Assembly (NCBI GenBank): GCA_028223895.1
Contig: JAOIVE010000008.1
Span: 1-43,649, forward strand
Source: Rickettsiales bacterium
GTDB lineage: Bacteria > Pseudomonadota > Alphaproteobacteria > Rickettsiales > UBA6187
Reading direction: 5' to 3'
Length of the DNA: 43,649 nucleotides
This document shows positions 18,066 through 26,992 of this stretch, piece by piece. The position numbers and the translations under genes are program-made. Positions within the stretch are counted from its first letter, which is position 1. Every line of letters begins with the position of its first letter. Under the pieces are notes generated by a model. It searched no databases, was not told the origin of the DNA, and was given only the letters and a program-made list of their open reading frames with translations.

Positions 18066-18082
18066 TATATCTCCATATATTT

Positions 18083-18802
18083 TTAGAAATTATCTTTTTT
18101 GCCCCTAATGTCCACAAATTCATCCAAATTGCAACGTAAAAAAGGATTAGTCCGCTTTTCCAGACCAATATTTGTAGGAATAGTAGGCTTTTTGTGTTTT
18201 CTGAGGCTTTTTACCTGTTCATATCGATCTTTTAAATCCTGATTATCAGGTTCAATAGTTAAAGCAAATTCAGCATTATTTTGTGTATATTCATGAGCGC
18301 AATAAACTTCCACATCATCAGGAAGCGCAGATATTTTATTTAAACTTTGATACATTTGCTCATATGTGCCTTCAAATAATCTTCCACACCCCATAGAAAA
18401 TAATGTATCGCCACAAAATAATATTTTATCTTTTTCAAAATAATAAATAATATGACCCAGAGTATGACCTGGAACAAACATCACTTTTGCAGTCGAATTT
18501 CCTATATCAAAATTATCACCATCATTTAATTTAATATCTATACCAGTAATTCTGTGAGCATCATTTGCAAAACCCACAACCTTGCAGCCAGTTTCAGATT
18601 TTAACTGCTTATTACCGCCAATATGGTCATAATGATGATGGGTGTTTAAAATATAATCTAAATTCCAGCCCTGATTTTTTAGCTCTTCTAAAACTGGCTT
18701 TGCCTCGGCAGGATCAATCACCGCAGTTATATTTTTATCTTCTTCATGGATAAGATAGATATAATTATCTGTTAATACCGGAATTTGCATTACCTTTAGC
18801 AC
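18083..18802 (-). CDS. gloB: Hydroxyacylglutathione hydrolase (glyoxalase II)
   Basis: Metallo-beta-lactamase-fold enzyme that hydrolyses S-D-lactoylglutathione to glutathione and D-lactate in methylglyoxal detoxification. The 239-residue protein has the metal motif THHHYDHIGG at about residues 54-63, then VPGHTLGHIIYY, FCGDTLFSMGCGRLFEGT and AHEYTQNN, all diagnostic for GloB. The start at 18802 is GTG with AGGGA about seven bases before it. An in-frame ATG at 18790 has an AAGG too close to be ideal, so the GTG is preferred. The GloA partner gene is not in the window. Confidence 0.93.
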   Translation of the reverse strand: MLKVMQIPVLTDNYIYLIHEEDKNITAVIDPAEAKPVLEELKNQGWNLDYILNTHHHYDHIGGNKQLKSETGCKVVGFANDAHRITGIDIKLNDGDNFDIGNSTAKVMFVPGHTLGHIIYYFEKDKILFCGDTLFSMGCGRLFEGTYEQMYQSLNKISALPDDVEVYCAHEYTQNNAEFALTIEPDNQDLKDRYEQVKSLRKHKKPTIPTNIGLEKRTNPFLRCNLDEFVDIRGKKDNF

Positions 18803-18913
18803 AGATTATTCCCTTTATTCCCTTTAACAAGAACAAATAAGATATCCTCTCTGTGCAGGAGAGGCAAGACTTTAAGTGCTGTTGGCTAATTATTGTTACG
18901 CTAGCTATCTTAA

Positions 18914-18952
18914 GTCCCTTCTCCCGTTAAGAGAAGGTTAGGATGAGGGCTT
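18914..18952 (-). repeat. Single B-type palindromic repeat
   Basis: TCCCTTCTCCCGTTAAGAGA followed by AGGTTAGGATGAGGGC. It is the reverse-strand version of the units at 139-281 and nearly identical to the unit at 19081. Confidence 0.75.
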
Positions 18953-18993
18953 TTTATATCAAAGCCGTATAGTTTTATATTGAATGGCAATGG

Positions 18994-19013
18994 ATTCCCG
19001 CCTGCGCGGGAAT
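18994..19013. repeat. GC-rich palindrome ATTCCCGC-N4-GCGGGAAT
   Basis: A perfect 8-bp inverted repeat with a CTGC loop, followed by GACAG; a GAATGACAG echo occurs at about 19029. This is the widespread REP-like palindrome seen between genes in many proteobacteria. Only one copy is present in the window. Confidence 0.7.
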
Positions 19014-19080
19014 GACAGTAGATAGCGAGAATGACAGTTGAAAGGAGCGGAAAAGACAATGTGGGGATATACACCTTCGT

Positions 19081-19239
19081 CCCTTCTCCCGTTAAGAGAA
19101 GGTTAGGATGAGGGCTTTTTAATGTCACAACTCTTTAGTCCCTTCTCCCTTTGGGAGAAGGTTAGGATGAGGGCTTTTTAATGTCACAACTCTTAAGTCC
19201 CTTCTCCCTTTGGGAGAAGGTTAGGATGAGGGCTTTTTA
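19081..19239 (-). repeat. Three tandem 59-bp B-type repeats
   Basis: Units begin at 19081, 19140 and 19199 with an exact 59-bp period. Each reads CCCTTCTCCC, a short loop, GGGAGAAGGTTAGGATGAGG (GAGAAGG in the first unit), then a pyrimidine run. The linker AATGTCACAACTCTT is shared by the first two. The second and third units are almost identical. Confidence 0.8.
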
Positions 19240-19268
19240 TAACTCATTACATTGCGGCAAAACATCAG

Positions 19269-19342
19269 CCCTCACCAGATTTCTAAAAAAGTTTTCCTAA
19301 GGCAAAACTTAAGAAATCTTACCTCTCCCACGAGGGAGAGGA
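19269..19342 (-). repeat. 74-bp double-hairpin repeat, copy 2 (inverted)
   Basis: Reverse-complement copy of 28-101, with four mismatches in 74 positions. As at the other end of the window, it lies next to a tandem B-type array and an ATTGCGG-containing linker, so the composite element is repeated as a whole in inverted orientation. Confidence 0.8.
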
Positions 19343-19412
19343 GTGTTATATTGCGCTCCTTTAGTCCCTTCTCCCACGAGGGAGAGGATTATTATGTTTC
19401 ATCCCTCAACTA

Positions 19413-20021
19413 TTACCCCTTTAAAACAAAAATCGCACGCTGAGAGAACAAGTTTGCCGATATAATTCTTTTCAGGGAAGAAATTTTCTTACCACTATCA
19501 TATAAATATTTTTTATCTTCTATTTTGGCATTTAATTCATCACATAAAATATCAAAATCCTTAATTGTACAAAAGTGTATATTTGGCGTTTCATACCATT
19601 GATAGCTAAGCGCTCTTGATACCGGCATTCTGCCATTTATTGATAAATATAAACGATTATACCAATGGCCAAAATTTGGTATAGAAACAATAACATGTTT
19701 AGAAATTCTGAGCATTTGACTCAAAACTTCCTTCGGGTGTTTTGTCGCCTGCAAAATTTGACTGGCAATAACATAATCAAAGCATTTATCAGGATAATGC
19801 TTCAGATCCAAATCTGCATCGCCCTGAATTACCGACAAACCATTATTAACGCAATGGCTAACATTGCTTTGCGATATGTCTATGCCACGACCATCAGCGT
19901 TTTTTTCATGCTCTATATAATATAATAAAGAACCATCACTGCATCCAAGATCAAGAACTCTTGATCCTTCTGCTATAGAATCTGCTATATGCTGCAAATC
20001 GGCGCGTAATTTTTCACTCAT
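19413..20021 (-). CDS. metW: MetW, SAM-dependent methyltransferase-fold partner of MetX
   Basis: A 202-residue class I methyltransferase-fold protein with motif [16 protein letters not shown] at about residues 19-33 and [15 protein letters not shown], typical of MetW. MetW is associated with homoserine O-acyltransferase MetX in proteobacteria and is needed for full MetX activity in several species. The gene overlaps metX by four bases, indicating coupled translation. It ends at the edge of the repeat cluster. Confidence 0.92.
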   Translation of the reverse strand: MSEKLRADLQHIADSIAEGSRVLDLGCSDGSLLYYIEHEKNADGRGIDISQSNVSHCVNNGLSVIQGDADLDLKHYPDKCFDYVIASQILQATKHPKEVLSQMLRISKHVIVSIPNFGHWYNRLYLSINGRMPVSRALSYQWYETPNIHFCTIKDFDILCDELNAKIEDKKYLYDSGKKISSLKRIISANLFSQRAIFVLKG

Positions 20022-21184
20022 AACCCTCTAGCCTCCGAAGCACCTTTTATAAAACCTTCAAGTGTTTTGTAGAATTCCGGCTCGTCCAGCAGGAACGCAT
20101 CATGCCCTTTATCAGTTTCAACTTCAACAAAACTTACCTTTGCAGACGCTGCATTTAATGCATGTACTATCAATTTTGCCTCCGATGTAGGAAACAGCCA
20201 GTCACTTGAGAATGACATCACGCAAAATCTGGTTTTCGTACCTTCAAAAGCTCGCGCTAAAACTCCACCATTTTCTTCAATAAGGTCAAAATAATCCATC
20301 GCACGGGTAATATATAAATAAGAATTTGGATCAAAACGATCAACAAATGTAAAACCCTGATAACGCAAATAGCTCTCTATCTGGAAATCGGCATCAAAAC
20401 CATATGTAATTTCATCTCTATCCTGCAGACCACGACCAAATTTTCTATGCAAGCCAGACTCCGATAAATATGTAACATGCGCAGTCATTCTTCCAACTGC
20501 AAGCCCGCTTGAAGGATATTTTTTCTTATTAAGATAATTTCCTCCACACCAGTTGGGATCTGCAACAATTGTCTGTCTACCAATTTCATGAAAGGCTATA
20601 TTTTGAGCGACATGCCTTGCAGCCCCTGCAATTATTGAGGCAGAAAAAACACGCTCAGGATATTTTGCCGCCCATTCAAGAGTCAGCATCGCTCCCATTG
20701 ATCCACCAATCACTGAAAATAGTTGATCTATGCCAAAATGATCTATAAGCAAAACCTGCGCTCTTACCATATCAGCTATTGTTATTACCGGAAAATCAAG
20801 ATTATAAGGCTTTTTAGTTTCAGGATTTATGCTTTTTGGCCCCAACGAACCCATACATCCACCTAAAACATTTGAACAAATTATAAAATATTTATCCGTA
20901 TCAAGAATCTCTCCAGGACCAACTATATTCTCCCACCAGCCATCTTTTCCGGTTACAGGGTGCTTATTTGCCAGATATTGGTCACCGGTCAAACCATGAC
21001 ATACTAAGATAGCATTAGACTTATCAGCATTTAAAGTTCCATAAGTCTGATAAGCAAGGGGAAAATTACTTATTTCACGTCCACAATCAAGCCTCATAGG
21101 CTTATCTACAGCTACATTTACTACATCTCCAACTGAAATTTTTTTATATTCAGGGCCAAATATAGACTCAACTTCTGCAGCCAC
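20018..21184 (-). CDS. metX: Homoserine O-acetyltransferase MetX
   Basis: Alpha/beta-hydrolase enzyme that acylates L-homoserine (acetyl-CoA, or succinyl-CoA in some members) in the first committed step of methionine synthesis. The 388-residue protein has HGLTGDQY, the nucleophile elbow GGSMGAM with S162, the acid in [10 protein letters not shown] and the His in [19 protein letters not shown] is present, as in bona fide MetX. The start is GTG at 21184 with AAAGGAAA just upstream. Acyl-donor choice cannot be settled by eye. It is divergent from the chorismate mutase gene with an 87-bp gap; I could not fold a SAM-II riboswitch there. Confidence 0.94.
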   Translation of the reverse strand: MAAEVESIFGPEYKKISVGDVVNVAVDKPMRLDCGREISNFPLAYQTYGTLNADKSNAILVCHGLTGDQYLANKHPVTGKDGWWENIVGPGEILDTDKYFIICSNVLGGCMGSLGPKSINPETKKPYNLDFPVITIADMVRAQVLLIDHFGIDQLFSVIGGSMGAMLTLEWAAKYPERVFSASIIAGAARHVAQNIAFHEIGRQTIVADPNWCGGNYLNKKKYPSSGLAVGRMTAHVTYLSESGLHRKFGRGLQDRDEITYGFDADFQIESYLRYQGFTFVDRFDPNSYLYITRAMDYFDLIEENGGVLARAFEGTKTRFCVMSFSSDWLFPTSEAKLIVHALNAASAKVSFVEVETDKGHDAFLLDEPEFYKTLEGFIKGASEARGL

Positions 21185-21271
21185 AATATTTCCTTTAAAA
21201 TCTGTTTGAAAAAATATAGTATTTCTGCTTTATTGAGCCGGATTTGTCAATCTTTTTAGCTAAATAACGTA

Positions 21272-22105
21272 ATGCCTGAAATGTCCGATACACAAAATGA
21301 ACTTTTAAAACTTCGCAAAGAAATTGATAATATAGATCAACAGATAATTGACCTTCTTAAAGATCGAATTGAATTTGTAAAGCAAGTGGGAAAATATAAA
21401 TCAAAAACCAGCAAAACGACAAGCTTTATCCGCTCAGGGCGCGAAGCTGACATGTTGCGCGATCTTACAAAAAAAATTGAAGGAAAATTCCCGGCAGCTG
21501 CAATTGCAACAATCTGGCGAATGATAATATCTACATCTCTTGATTTAGAACAAAAAATGAATATAGCAGCCTACGCTAAAGGCAATGATAATAACTGCTA
21601 TTGGCTGGCTCGCGAATATTACGGAACATTTATCGAAACAAAATGCTATGAATCAACAGATGAAATTATTCAGAAAGTGGCTAGAAATGATGCATCTGTT
21701 GGAATTTTACCATTATTTGACAAATCAGAACTACCATGGTGGCTGCGCCCTTATGATGAAAAAAATGATATTTATGTTTTTGCCCGCATTCCTTTTATAG
21801 AGCATAAAAGCGACATACATTCTCCGGTTCTGGCAATAGCTAATGTTTTGCCTGAAAAAACAGGTGATGATATTTCTTTATTTGCAATAAATGGAGATAT
21901 TGAAGAAAGCCTTATTGCATCGATAATTACTGCTTATGATTCAGAATTTACGATATTAGGTTCCCATAAAAATGGGAAATTGATAGAAATTCCACTATTT
22001 ATTGATGAAAAAGATGCTATAAATCACGATCTGCAAAAAGATTTCAAAAAGAATAACGTTCAGGCAAGACTTCTTGGATCTTATGCTAAGCCATTATTTT
22101 TATAG
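21272..22105 (+). CDS. Chorismate mutase (AroQ type) with C-terminal extension
   Basis: Residues 5 to about 90 form an AroQ chorismate mutase domain (LLKLRKEIDNIDQQIIDLLKDR, FVKQVGKYK, then RSGREADMLRDL), which converts chorismate to prephenate. The remaining 185 residues are less familiar. They include an NNCYWLAREYYG segment and a periplasmic-binding-like or prephenate-dehydratase-like alpha/beta pattern without the TRF motif of PheA. Proteins of about 280 residues with this layout occur beside hisC in alphaproteobacteria. It could start at the ATG at 21272 or 21281. It forms an operon with hisC (GTG start 8 bases after this stop) and probably thrC, covering aromatic, histidine-type transamination and threonine steps. 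Confidence 0.82.
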   Translation: MPEMSDTQNELLKLRKEIDNIDQQIIDLLKDRIEFVKQVGKYKSKTSKTTSFIRSGREADMLRDLTKKIEGKFPAAAIATIWRMIISTSLDLEQKMNIAAYAKGNDNNCYWLAREYYGTFIETKCYESTDEIIQKVARNDASVGILPLFDKSELPWWLRPYDEKNDIYVFARIPFIEHKSDIHSPVLAIANVLPEKTGDDISLFAINGDIEESLIASIITAYDSEFTILGSHKNGKLIEIPLFIDEKDAINHDLQKDFKKNNVQARLLGSYAKPLFL

Positions 22106-22113
22106 GAAAGAAA

Positions 22114-23199
22114 GTGTCCCCAAAACCAAAAGAAACAATATTAAACATAACTCCATATAAGGCAGGTCTGTCAAAGTCTGCCAGTGACAAACGCAATATA
22201 AAGCTTTCTTCAAACGAAACACCTTTAGGCGCCAGCCCTAAAGCAATTGCTGCATATGAAGCTATTTCTGGTCAGTTACATAAATATCCAGATGGCTCTG
22301 CTTCTAAGCTACGCGCAGCTATTGGCAAAATATATAATCTTAATCCTGAGCAAATTGTTTGTGGCGCAGGGTCTGATGAAATAATTTCCTTTATATGCCA
22401 TTCATATGCCAAAGATGGTGATGAAATATTATATAGCAGGCATGGATTTTTAATGTATGAAATTTATGCACATGGTGCAGGTGCAACTCCGGTATCAGCT
22501 CCAGAAACCAATTTACGTACAGATATTGATAATATATTAGCGGCGGTAACACCAAAAACGAAGATTGTTTTTATAGCTAATCCTAACAATCCAACTGGCA
22601 GCTATAGTACGCGCGATGAATTAATAAAATTACGCGAGCAACTGGCAGATGACATACTTTTGGTAATTGATGGCGCTTATGCTGAATATGTTTCAGAAGA
22701 TGACTATACCAGCGGTGCAGATATTGTAGATATGGGTAATAACACTATTATGACCCGTACTTTTTCTAAAATATATGGTTTAGCATCATTGCGCATTGGC
22801 TGGGGATATTGTCCGCCGGAAGTTGCTGATATATTAAACCGTGTTCGCGGCCCTTTTAATGTATCATCCGCTGCAATTGAAGCTGCAACAGAAGCTGTAT
22901 TAGATGTAGAATTTACCAAAAAAGCCAAAGAGCATAATGATATATGGCTTAAATGGACTGAAAATGAGTTATCAAAATTAGGTTTAAAGGTATATCCAAC
23001 TGTTGGAAATTTTATATTGGTAGAATTTACCAATCCTGATAAAAATGCAGATAAGGCAAATGAATTTCTTATGCAAGAAGGCATAATAGTACGCGCCGTA
23101 ACCAATTATGGACTGCCTGATTGCCTGCGTATAACTATTGGCCTTGAGGAAGAAAATAAAGCTGTAGTTGATGCGCTAAAAGAATTTTTAGAAAAATAA
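22114..23199 (+). CDS. hisC: Histidinol-phosphate/aromatic aminotransferase HisC
   Basis: Fold-type I PLP aminotransferase. The 361-residue protein has LSSNETPLGASP, GAGSDEII, NPNNPTG and the PLP lysine K219 in RTFSKIYGLASLRIGW. The paralog beside chorismate mutase in alphaproteobacteria often serves phenylalanine and tyrosine synthesis as well as, or instead of, histidine, so the substrate is open. The start is GTG at 22114, with AGGAAAG immediately upstream at 22104-22110. It follows the chorismate mutase gene by 8 bases and precedes thrC by 11. Confidence 0.93.
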   Translation: MSPKPKETILNITPYKAGLSKSASDKRNIKLSSNETPLGASPKAIAAYEAISGQLHKYPDGSASKLRAAIGKIYNLNPEQIVCGAGSDEIISFICHSYAKDGDEILYSRHGFLMYEIYAHGAGATPVSAPETNLRTDIDNILAAVTPKTKIVFIANPNNPTGSYSTRDELIKLREQLADDILLVIDGAYAEYVSEDDYTSGADIVDMGNNTIMTRTFSKIYGLASLRIGWGYCPPEVADILNRVRGPFNVSSAAIEAATEAVLDVEFTKKAKEHNDIWLKWTENELSKLGLKVYPTVGNFILVEFTNPDKNADKANEFLMQEGIIVRAVTNYGLPDCLRITIGLEEENKAVVDALKEFLEK

Positions 23200-23210
23200 A
23201 AGAGTAAAAA

Positions 23211-24605
23211 ATGCAATATATAAGTACTCGTGGGCAGGCGCCTGCTTTAGATTTTGAAGATGTAGTTATAGCTGGCCTGGCAAGCGATGGCGGCCTTTAT
23301 GTTCCTGAAGAAATTCCAACTTTCAGTGAATTTGAAATTAGTCAAATGGCAGGTTTGTCTTATCAGGATTTAATGCTGCGTATCGTTCAGCCATTTATTG
23401 GAGATTCTATTTCATCAAAGGATCTAAAAAATATAATAGATGAGTCTTACAGCAAGTTTGATAATTCTATGATCGCCCCTTTAAAACAATCTGAGAATCA
23501 GGAATTTATATTAGAATTATTTCACGGCCCAACCTTAGCATTTAAAGATTTTGCATTACAATTTTTAGGGCATATTTTTCATCATATTTTAAAGAAGCGC
23601 AATCAAAGAGTAACTGTTATTGGTGCAACATCAGGAGATACCGGATCTGCTGCTATCGAAGGATGCAGGCATTCAGATCATATAGATATGTTTATAATGC
23701 ACCCACATAAAAGAATATCTGAAGTTCAGCGCCTTCAAATGACTACAATATTAGAAGATAACGTCTTTAATCTTGCTATTGAAGGAGATTTTGATTTCTG
23801 CCAGACTTCAATGAAAGAAATGTTTAAAGACCCGGAATTTGTTGGCGGCAAGACAAAATTGGTGGCTGTAAATTCAATTAACTGGTGCCGCATAATGGCT
23901 CAGATAGTTTATTATTTCTATGCAGCTTTGCATCTTGGTGCGCCCAAAAGAAAGATCGCCTTTTCTGTTCCTACAGGAAATTTTGGCGATATTTATGCCG
24001 GATATATTGCTAAAAGAATGGGCCTGCCTATAAGCCAACTGGTGATAGCAACCAATAAAAATGATATATTACATCGCTTTTTATCAAAGAATGATTATAG
24101 CCGCGGCAAGCTTTCTTTAACTCTTTCTCCAAGTATGGATATTCAGGTTTCGAGTAATTTTGAACGCCTTTTATTTGATATACATGATAGAGACAGCACA
24201 AAAGTTGCCAAGCTTATGCAAAATTTAAATGCTGGTGGTGCCATAAATGTGGAATCCGATATTCTTGAACAATTACGCCAGACATTTAGCAGCGCAAGCG
24301 TTGATGATGATACTGCCTGCAAGACTATAAAAGCTGTATATGAAGAATCAGGAATGACTATTGATCCACACACAGCAGTTGGAGTTCACGCAGCAAGAAT
24401 ATGTCGTAAGGATAAGAATATTCCTATGGTTATTTTATCAACTGCCCATCCGGCAAAATTTCCTGATGCTGTTAAAAAGGCCGGTGTTAAAGAAGCTCCC
24501 CTGCCCGATCACTTAAATGATTTAAATAAACGCAAAGAACGTTTTACAGTCCTTAAAGCCGACATAGAAAAGATAAAAGATTTCATTGCAGATAATCTAA
24601 AGTAA
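23211..24605 (+). CDS. thrC: Threonine synthase ThrC
   Basis: PLP enzyme that converts O-phospho-L-homoserine to threonine. The 464-residue protein begins MQYISTRGQAPALDFEDVVI, the standard start of the long proteobacterial form. It has the PLP lysine K112 in GPTLAFKDFALQFLG and the serine/glycine loop GATSGDTGSAAIEG. Further motifs are NSINWCRIMAQ, VPTGNFGDIYAGY and STAHPAKFPDAV. It is last in the apparent chorismate mutase-hisC-thrC operon and converges on rpoH, leaving 95 bases between the stops. Confidence 0.95.
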   Translation: MQYISTRGQAPALDFEDVVIAGLASDGGLYVPEEIPTFSEFEISQMAGLSYQDLMLRIVQPFIGDSISSKDLKNIIDESYSKFDNSMIAPLKQSENQEFILELFHGPTLAFKDFALQFLGHIFHHILKKRNQRVTVIGATSGDTGSAAIEGCRHSDHIDMFIMHPHKRISEVQRLQMTTILEDNVFNLAIEGDFDFCQTSMKEMFKDPEFVGGKTKLVAVNSINWCRIMAQIVYYFYAALHLGAPKRKIAFSVPTGNFGDIYAGYIAKRMGLPISQLVIATNKNDILHRFLSKNDYSRGKLSLTLSPSMDIQVSSNFERLLFDIHDRDSTKVAKLMQNLNAGGAINVESDILEQLRQTFSSASVDDDTACKTIKAVYEESGMTIDPHTAVGVHAARICRKDKNIPMVILSTAHPAKFPDAVKKAGVKEAPLPDHLNDLNKRKERFTVLKADIEKIKDFIADNLK

Positions 24606-24700
24606 GCGGTAAATTTATATTATTGCAATTCCGCACGCAGTTCAAACGGCTGGCGATCTATGTCGCGCCTGACTGATAACAGCAAATAAAGAATATATGG

Positions 24701-25576
24701 TTAATTATCGCCAGCTGAAAGCTCAATAACTTTTGCCTGCAATTTCTCAACTGCACGCGCCTCAATCTGACGAACCCGCTCACGTGAAACATTATATTCA
24801 GCGCTCAACTCTTCCAAAGTTGCAGGAGGCTCGCTCAAACGACGCTGACTAAGTATATTCTGCTCACGCTCATTAAGGATTTTTAAAGCCTCATTAAATA
24901 TAGCTTTTTTCTTATTAAAATCTTCACGCTCAGCAACTACAAGCTCGTGGCTCTGGCTACTACATTCAAGATTATCTATTAATTCTCCTGGCTCATCATC
25001 AGAATAAGAAGGATCATTTAATGATTTATCACTAAGGCTTATGCGCGAATCCATCTCAATAACATCACCCTGATTAACACCAAGCTCAGAGGCAATAGAT
25101 GCAACATCTTCAGGCGATAAAGCAGTATTATCAACTTTATCCAACTGCCCTTTTAAACGACGTAAATTGAAAAATAATTTTTTCTGAGCAGCAGTTGTAC
25201 CAATTTTTACCAAAGACCATGAACGCAAAATATATTCCTGCATTGAAGCCCTGATCCACCACATTGCATATGTGGAAAGACGAAAACCTTTTTTGTGATC
25301 AAATTTTTTAACAGCATGCATTAGGCCAATATTTCCTTCAGAAATCAGCTCCAATATCGGAAGACCATAGCCCTTAAATGAAGTTGCCATTTTTACAACT
25401 AAACGCAAATGGCTGGTAACCAGCTTGTGAGCGGCATCTACATCGCCATTCTCGGACCAGTCTTTAGCCAATTCAATTTCTTCTTCGGCAGTAAGATAAG
25501 GAAATTTATTTACCTTATCAAGGTAGCCTGCAAGAGTTGTTTCATTACTTAATACCGGCAACGCAGCTGTACTCAT
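24701..25576 (-). CDS. rpoH: RNA polymerase sigma-32 factor RpoH
   Basis: Heat-shock sigma factor. The 291-residue protein has region 2 (LVTSHLRLVVKMATSFKGYG, ISEGNIGLMHAVKKFD, STYAMWWIRASMQEYILRSW) and the RpoH-specific box QKKLFFNLRRLKG. Region 4 carries the helix-turn-helix TLEELSAEYNVSRERVRQIE. This box separates it from RpoD and RpoS. It is preceded by a candidate promoter and a short 5' hairpin, and converges on thrC. In-frame sense codons continue for 26 codons beyond the stop (see findings). Confidence 0.95.
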   Translation of the reverse strand: MSTAALPVLSNETTLAGYLDKVNKFPYLTAEEEIELAKDWSENGDVDAAHKLVTSHLRLVVKMATSFKGYGLPILELISEGNIGLMHAVKKFDHKKGFRLSTYAMWWIRASMQEYILRSWSLVKIGTTAAQKKLFFNLRRLKGQLDKVDNTALSPEDVASIASELGVNQGDVIEMDSRISLSDKSLNDPSYSDDEPGELIDNLECSSQSHELVVAEREDFNKKKAIFNEALKILNEREQNILSQRRLSEPPATLEELSAEYNVSRERVRQIEARAVEKLQAKVIELSAGDN

Positions 25577-25615
25577 AAATACACTCTATTTAAATATATT
25601 TCCCCTATAGCGAAT

Positions 25616-25630
25616 GTGCCACAACGGCAC
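25616..25630 (-). promoter_or_regulatory. Small hairpin in the rpoH 5' leader
   Basis: A perfect 5-bp GTGCC/GGCAC inverted repeat with a five-base loop. No T-run follows on the rpoH strand, so it is not a terminator for rluD. If the promoter below is right, it lies at the very 5' end of the rpoH mRNA. Confidence 0.3.
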
Positions 25631-25637
25631 AATCCCG

Positions 25638-25665
25638 ATTGTAACAAATATCATGCTCTTTGCAA
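25638..25665 (-). promoter_or_regulatory. Candidate sigma-70-type promoter for rpoH
   Basis: On the minus strand TTGCAA (25660-25665), a 16-base spacer and TACAAT (25638-25643), close to the TTGACA/TATAAT consensus. The -35 falls in the end of rluD. By eye only. Confidence 0.35.
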
Positions 25666-26646
25666 GCATTTTAAGCATTCAAGCAGCTCACTAATGTCTT
25701 TTGGTATTGGGCTGCTAAATTCTATATAGTCCTTTGTCACAGGATGTTCAACCCCAATATGAAAAGAATGTAGTGCCTGACGAGGAAAATTTTTACAAAT
25801 TTCAGCTATTTCTTGAGGCATATTATTTATTTTTGCCTTTGGAATTACTCCATATGCAGGATCACCAATAAGAGGATAGCCATTATAAGCCGCATGCACT
25901 CTAATTTGATGAGTACGCCCGGTTTCTAATTTAAATTTTACAAGGCTTGCAATATTATCACCAAAAACTTCAATAACTTCATAATGGGTTATTGCTTCTT
26001 TTCCGCCTTCTTCTGTAACTGCCATTTTTTTGCGATCAGTTCTATGACGACCAATATTGCCAACAAAAGTACCAATATCAGGCGTTGGCACCCCCCAACA
26101 TACAGCCATATATTGCCGCTTTAACGTGCGCTCTGATATTTGCTTAGAAAGACTTTGATGAGCATTATCATTTTTTGCCGCAACGATAAGTCCGCTAGTA
26201 TCTTTATCAAGGCGATGAACAATACCTGGACGCTCCACTCCACCAATACCTGAAAGACTATCTCCACAATGGTGCAAAAGAGCATTTGCCATAGTATCCT
26301 GATGATTACCAGCTCCTGGATGAACTGTTAATCCAGCCTGCTTATCAATTATAAGCATATGCTCATCCTCAAATATTATGGATAGTTTTATATCTTTATT
26401 GGGAATCATATGAGTGGGATCAGGCGGAGGAATATTAATAATAATCTGGTCATTTTCTTTAATTTTATATTTTGTATTTTCATAAATCTCACCATTTAAG
26501 GTCATATGCCCTTTTTCTATAAGATTTTGAATGCGTCCTCTTGATAACTCTTCAACATTGTCTGCAATAAATTTATCCAGACGCTTTTTTTTATCTTGGA
26601 TTGTTACGGTAAGTTTGTAGGATGTGACTTCTTGTTCTGAGGGCAT
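25651..26646 (-). CDS. rluD: Pseudouridine synthase RluD/RluA family
   Basis: RNA pseudouridine synthase of the RluA/RluC/RluD type. It has an N-terminal S4 RNA-binding domain (RLDKFIADNVEELSRGRIQNLI) followed by the catalytic domain with GIVHRLDKDTSGLIVAAK, whose Asp is the nucleophile, then LETGRTHQIRVH and LIGDPAYG. RluD acts on 23S rRNA helix 69. The frame opens at 26682, but I chose the ATG at 26646 (331 residues). The longer form would overlap the GTG start of the divergent small gene, and its extra residues do not look like an RluD N-terminus. Confidence 0.9.
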   Translation of the reverse strand: MPSEQEVTSYKLTVTIQDKKKRLDKFIADNVEELSRGRIQNLIEKGHMTLNGEIYENTKYKIKENDQIIINIPPPDPTHMIPNKDIKLSIIFEDEHMLIIDKQAGLTVHPGAGNHQDTMANALLHHCGDSLSGIGGVERPGIVHRLDKDTSGLIVAAKNDNAHQSLSKQISERTLKRQYMAVCWGVPTPDIGTFVGNIGRHRTDRKKMAVTEEGGKEAITHYEVIEVFGDNIASLVKFKLETGRTHQIRVHAAYNGYPLIGDPAYGVIPKAKINNMPQEIAEICKNFPRQALHSFHIGVEHPVTKDYIEFSSPIPKDISELLECLKCLQRA

Positions 26647-26667
26647 AAAATTTTCGGAGTTATAATT

Positions 26668-26988
26668 GTGAATGAAATACAAAAATTAGCGATATTAAAA
26701 AAAATAGTTTGGTCATTAGCTTTTATTCTTGTTGGCGGCAGTATATTTTTATTTGCATCGGTATATAAAAAATTTAACGACCCTGAATATAGTAAATCAT
26801 ATAAGTCATATTCTTGTGATTATCAATCTTTTGATGCAGATATTCCAGCTGGAGTTGAAAGTTTTGAGCGCAAAGGCCGCTATTTAACTATTCTTACAAG
26901 GCGCAAAGATAACGCTCAAAAGATTATCACAATTGATCTGTGCGACGGAGAAACTACAAATCAGATTAGTTTAAATATTGTTAAATAA
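26668..26988 (+). CDS. Small single-pass membrane protein, DUF6476-like
   Basis: A 106-residue protein with one membrane helix at about residues 12-32 (WSLAFILVGGSIFLFASVY) and an approximately 70-residue extracytoplasmic tail with two Cys (SYSCDYQSFD and IDLCDGE) that could pair. The start is GTG at 26668, with CGGAG eight bases before. Small proteins of this shape divergent from an rluA/rluD gene occur in alphaproteobacteria as DUF6476; I assign the name on context and size only. The end overlaps the alternative upstream start of the autotransporter gene. Confidence 0.6.
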   Translation: MNEIQKLAILKKIVWSLAFILVGGSIFLFASVYKKFNDPEYSKSYKSYSCDYQSFDADIPAGVESFERKGRYLTILTRRKDNAQKIITIDLCDGETTNQISLNIVK

Positions 26989-26992
26989 ATTT

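Larger units (their letters stand above)
18803..19412. other. 610-bp intergenic region filled with palindromic repeats
   Basis: No gene is supported here. Short frames encode peptides such as SPHPNLLLTGEGT and CHSRAGGNP, which are well-known translation artefacts of such repeats. In order the region holds a small CCTCTC/GAGAGG hairpin (18846-18864), one B-type unit (18914-18952), a GC-rich palindrome (18994-19013), three tandem B-type units (19081-19239), the inverted copy of the 74-bp element (19269-19342) and a final half element (19363-19388). Confidence 0.85.

Noticed and set aside
18910-19128. Open frame encoding peptides like SPHPNLLLTGEGT and CHSRAGGNP
   Set aside because: It is made entirely of palindromic repeat units. 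These peptides are a familiar false annotation of intergenic repeats.
19081-19239. CRISPR array
   Set aside because: The units are regularly spaced, but spacers are nearly identical between units, the repeats are long palindromes, and no cas gene is present.
21185-21290. Possible SAM-II riboswitch before metX
   Set aside because: On the minus strand the short string GCTAAAAAG resembles the 3' part of SAM-II. The upstream GC hairpin and pseudoknot partners are absent, and a TTGACA box follows immediately.
25616-25630. Hairpin as terminator of rluD
   Set aside because: The stem is five pairs and no T-run follows on either strand; it fits the rpoH leader better.
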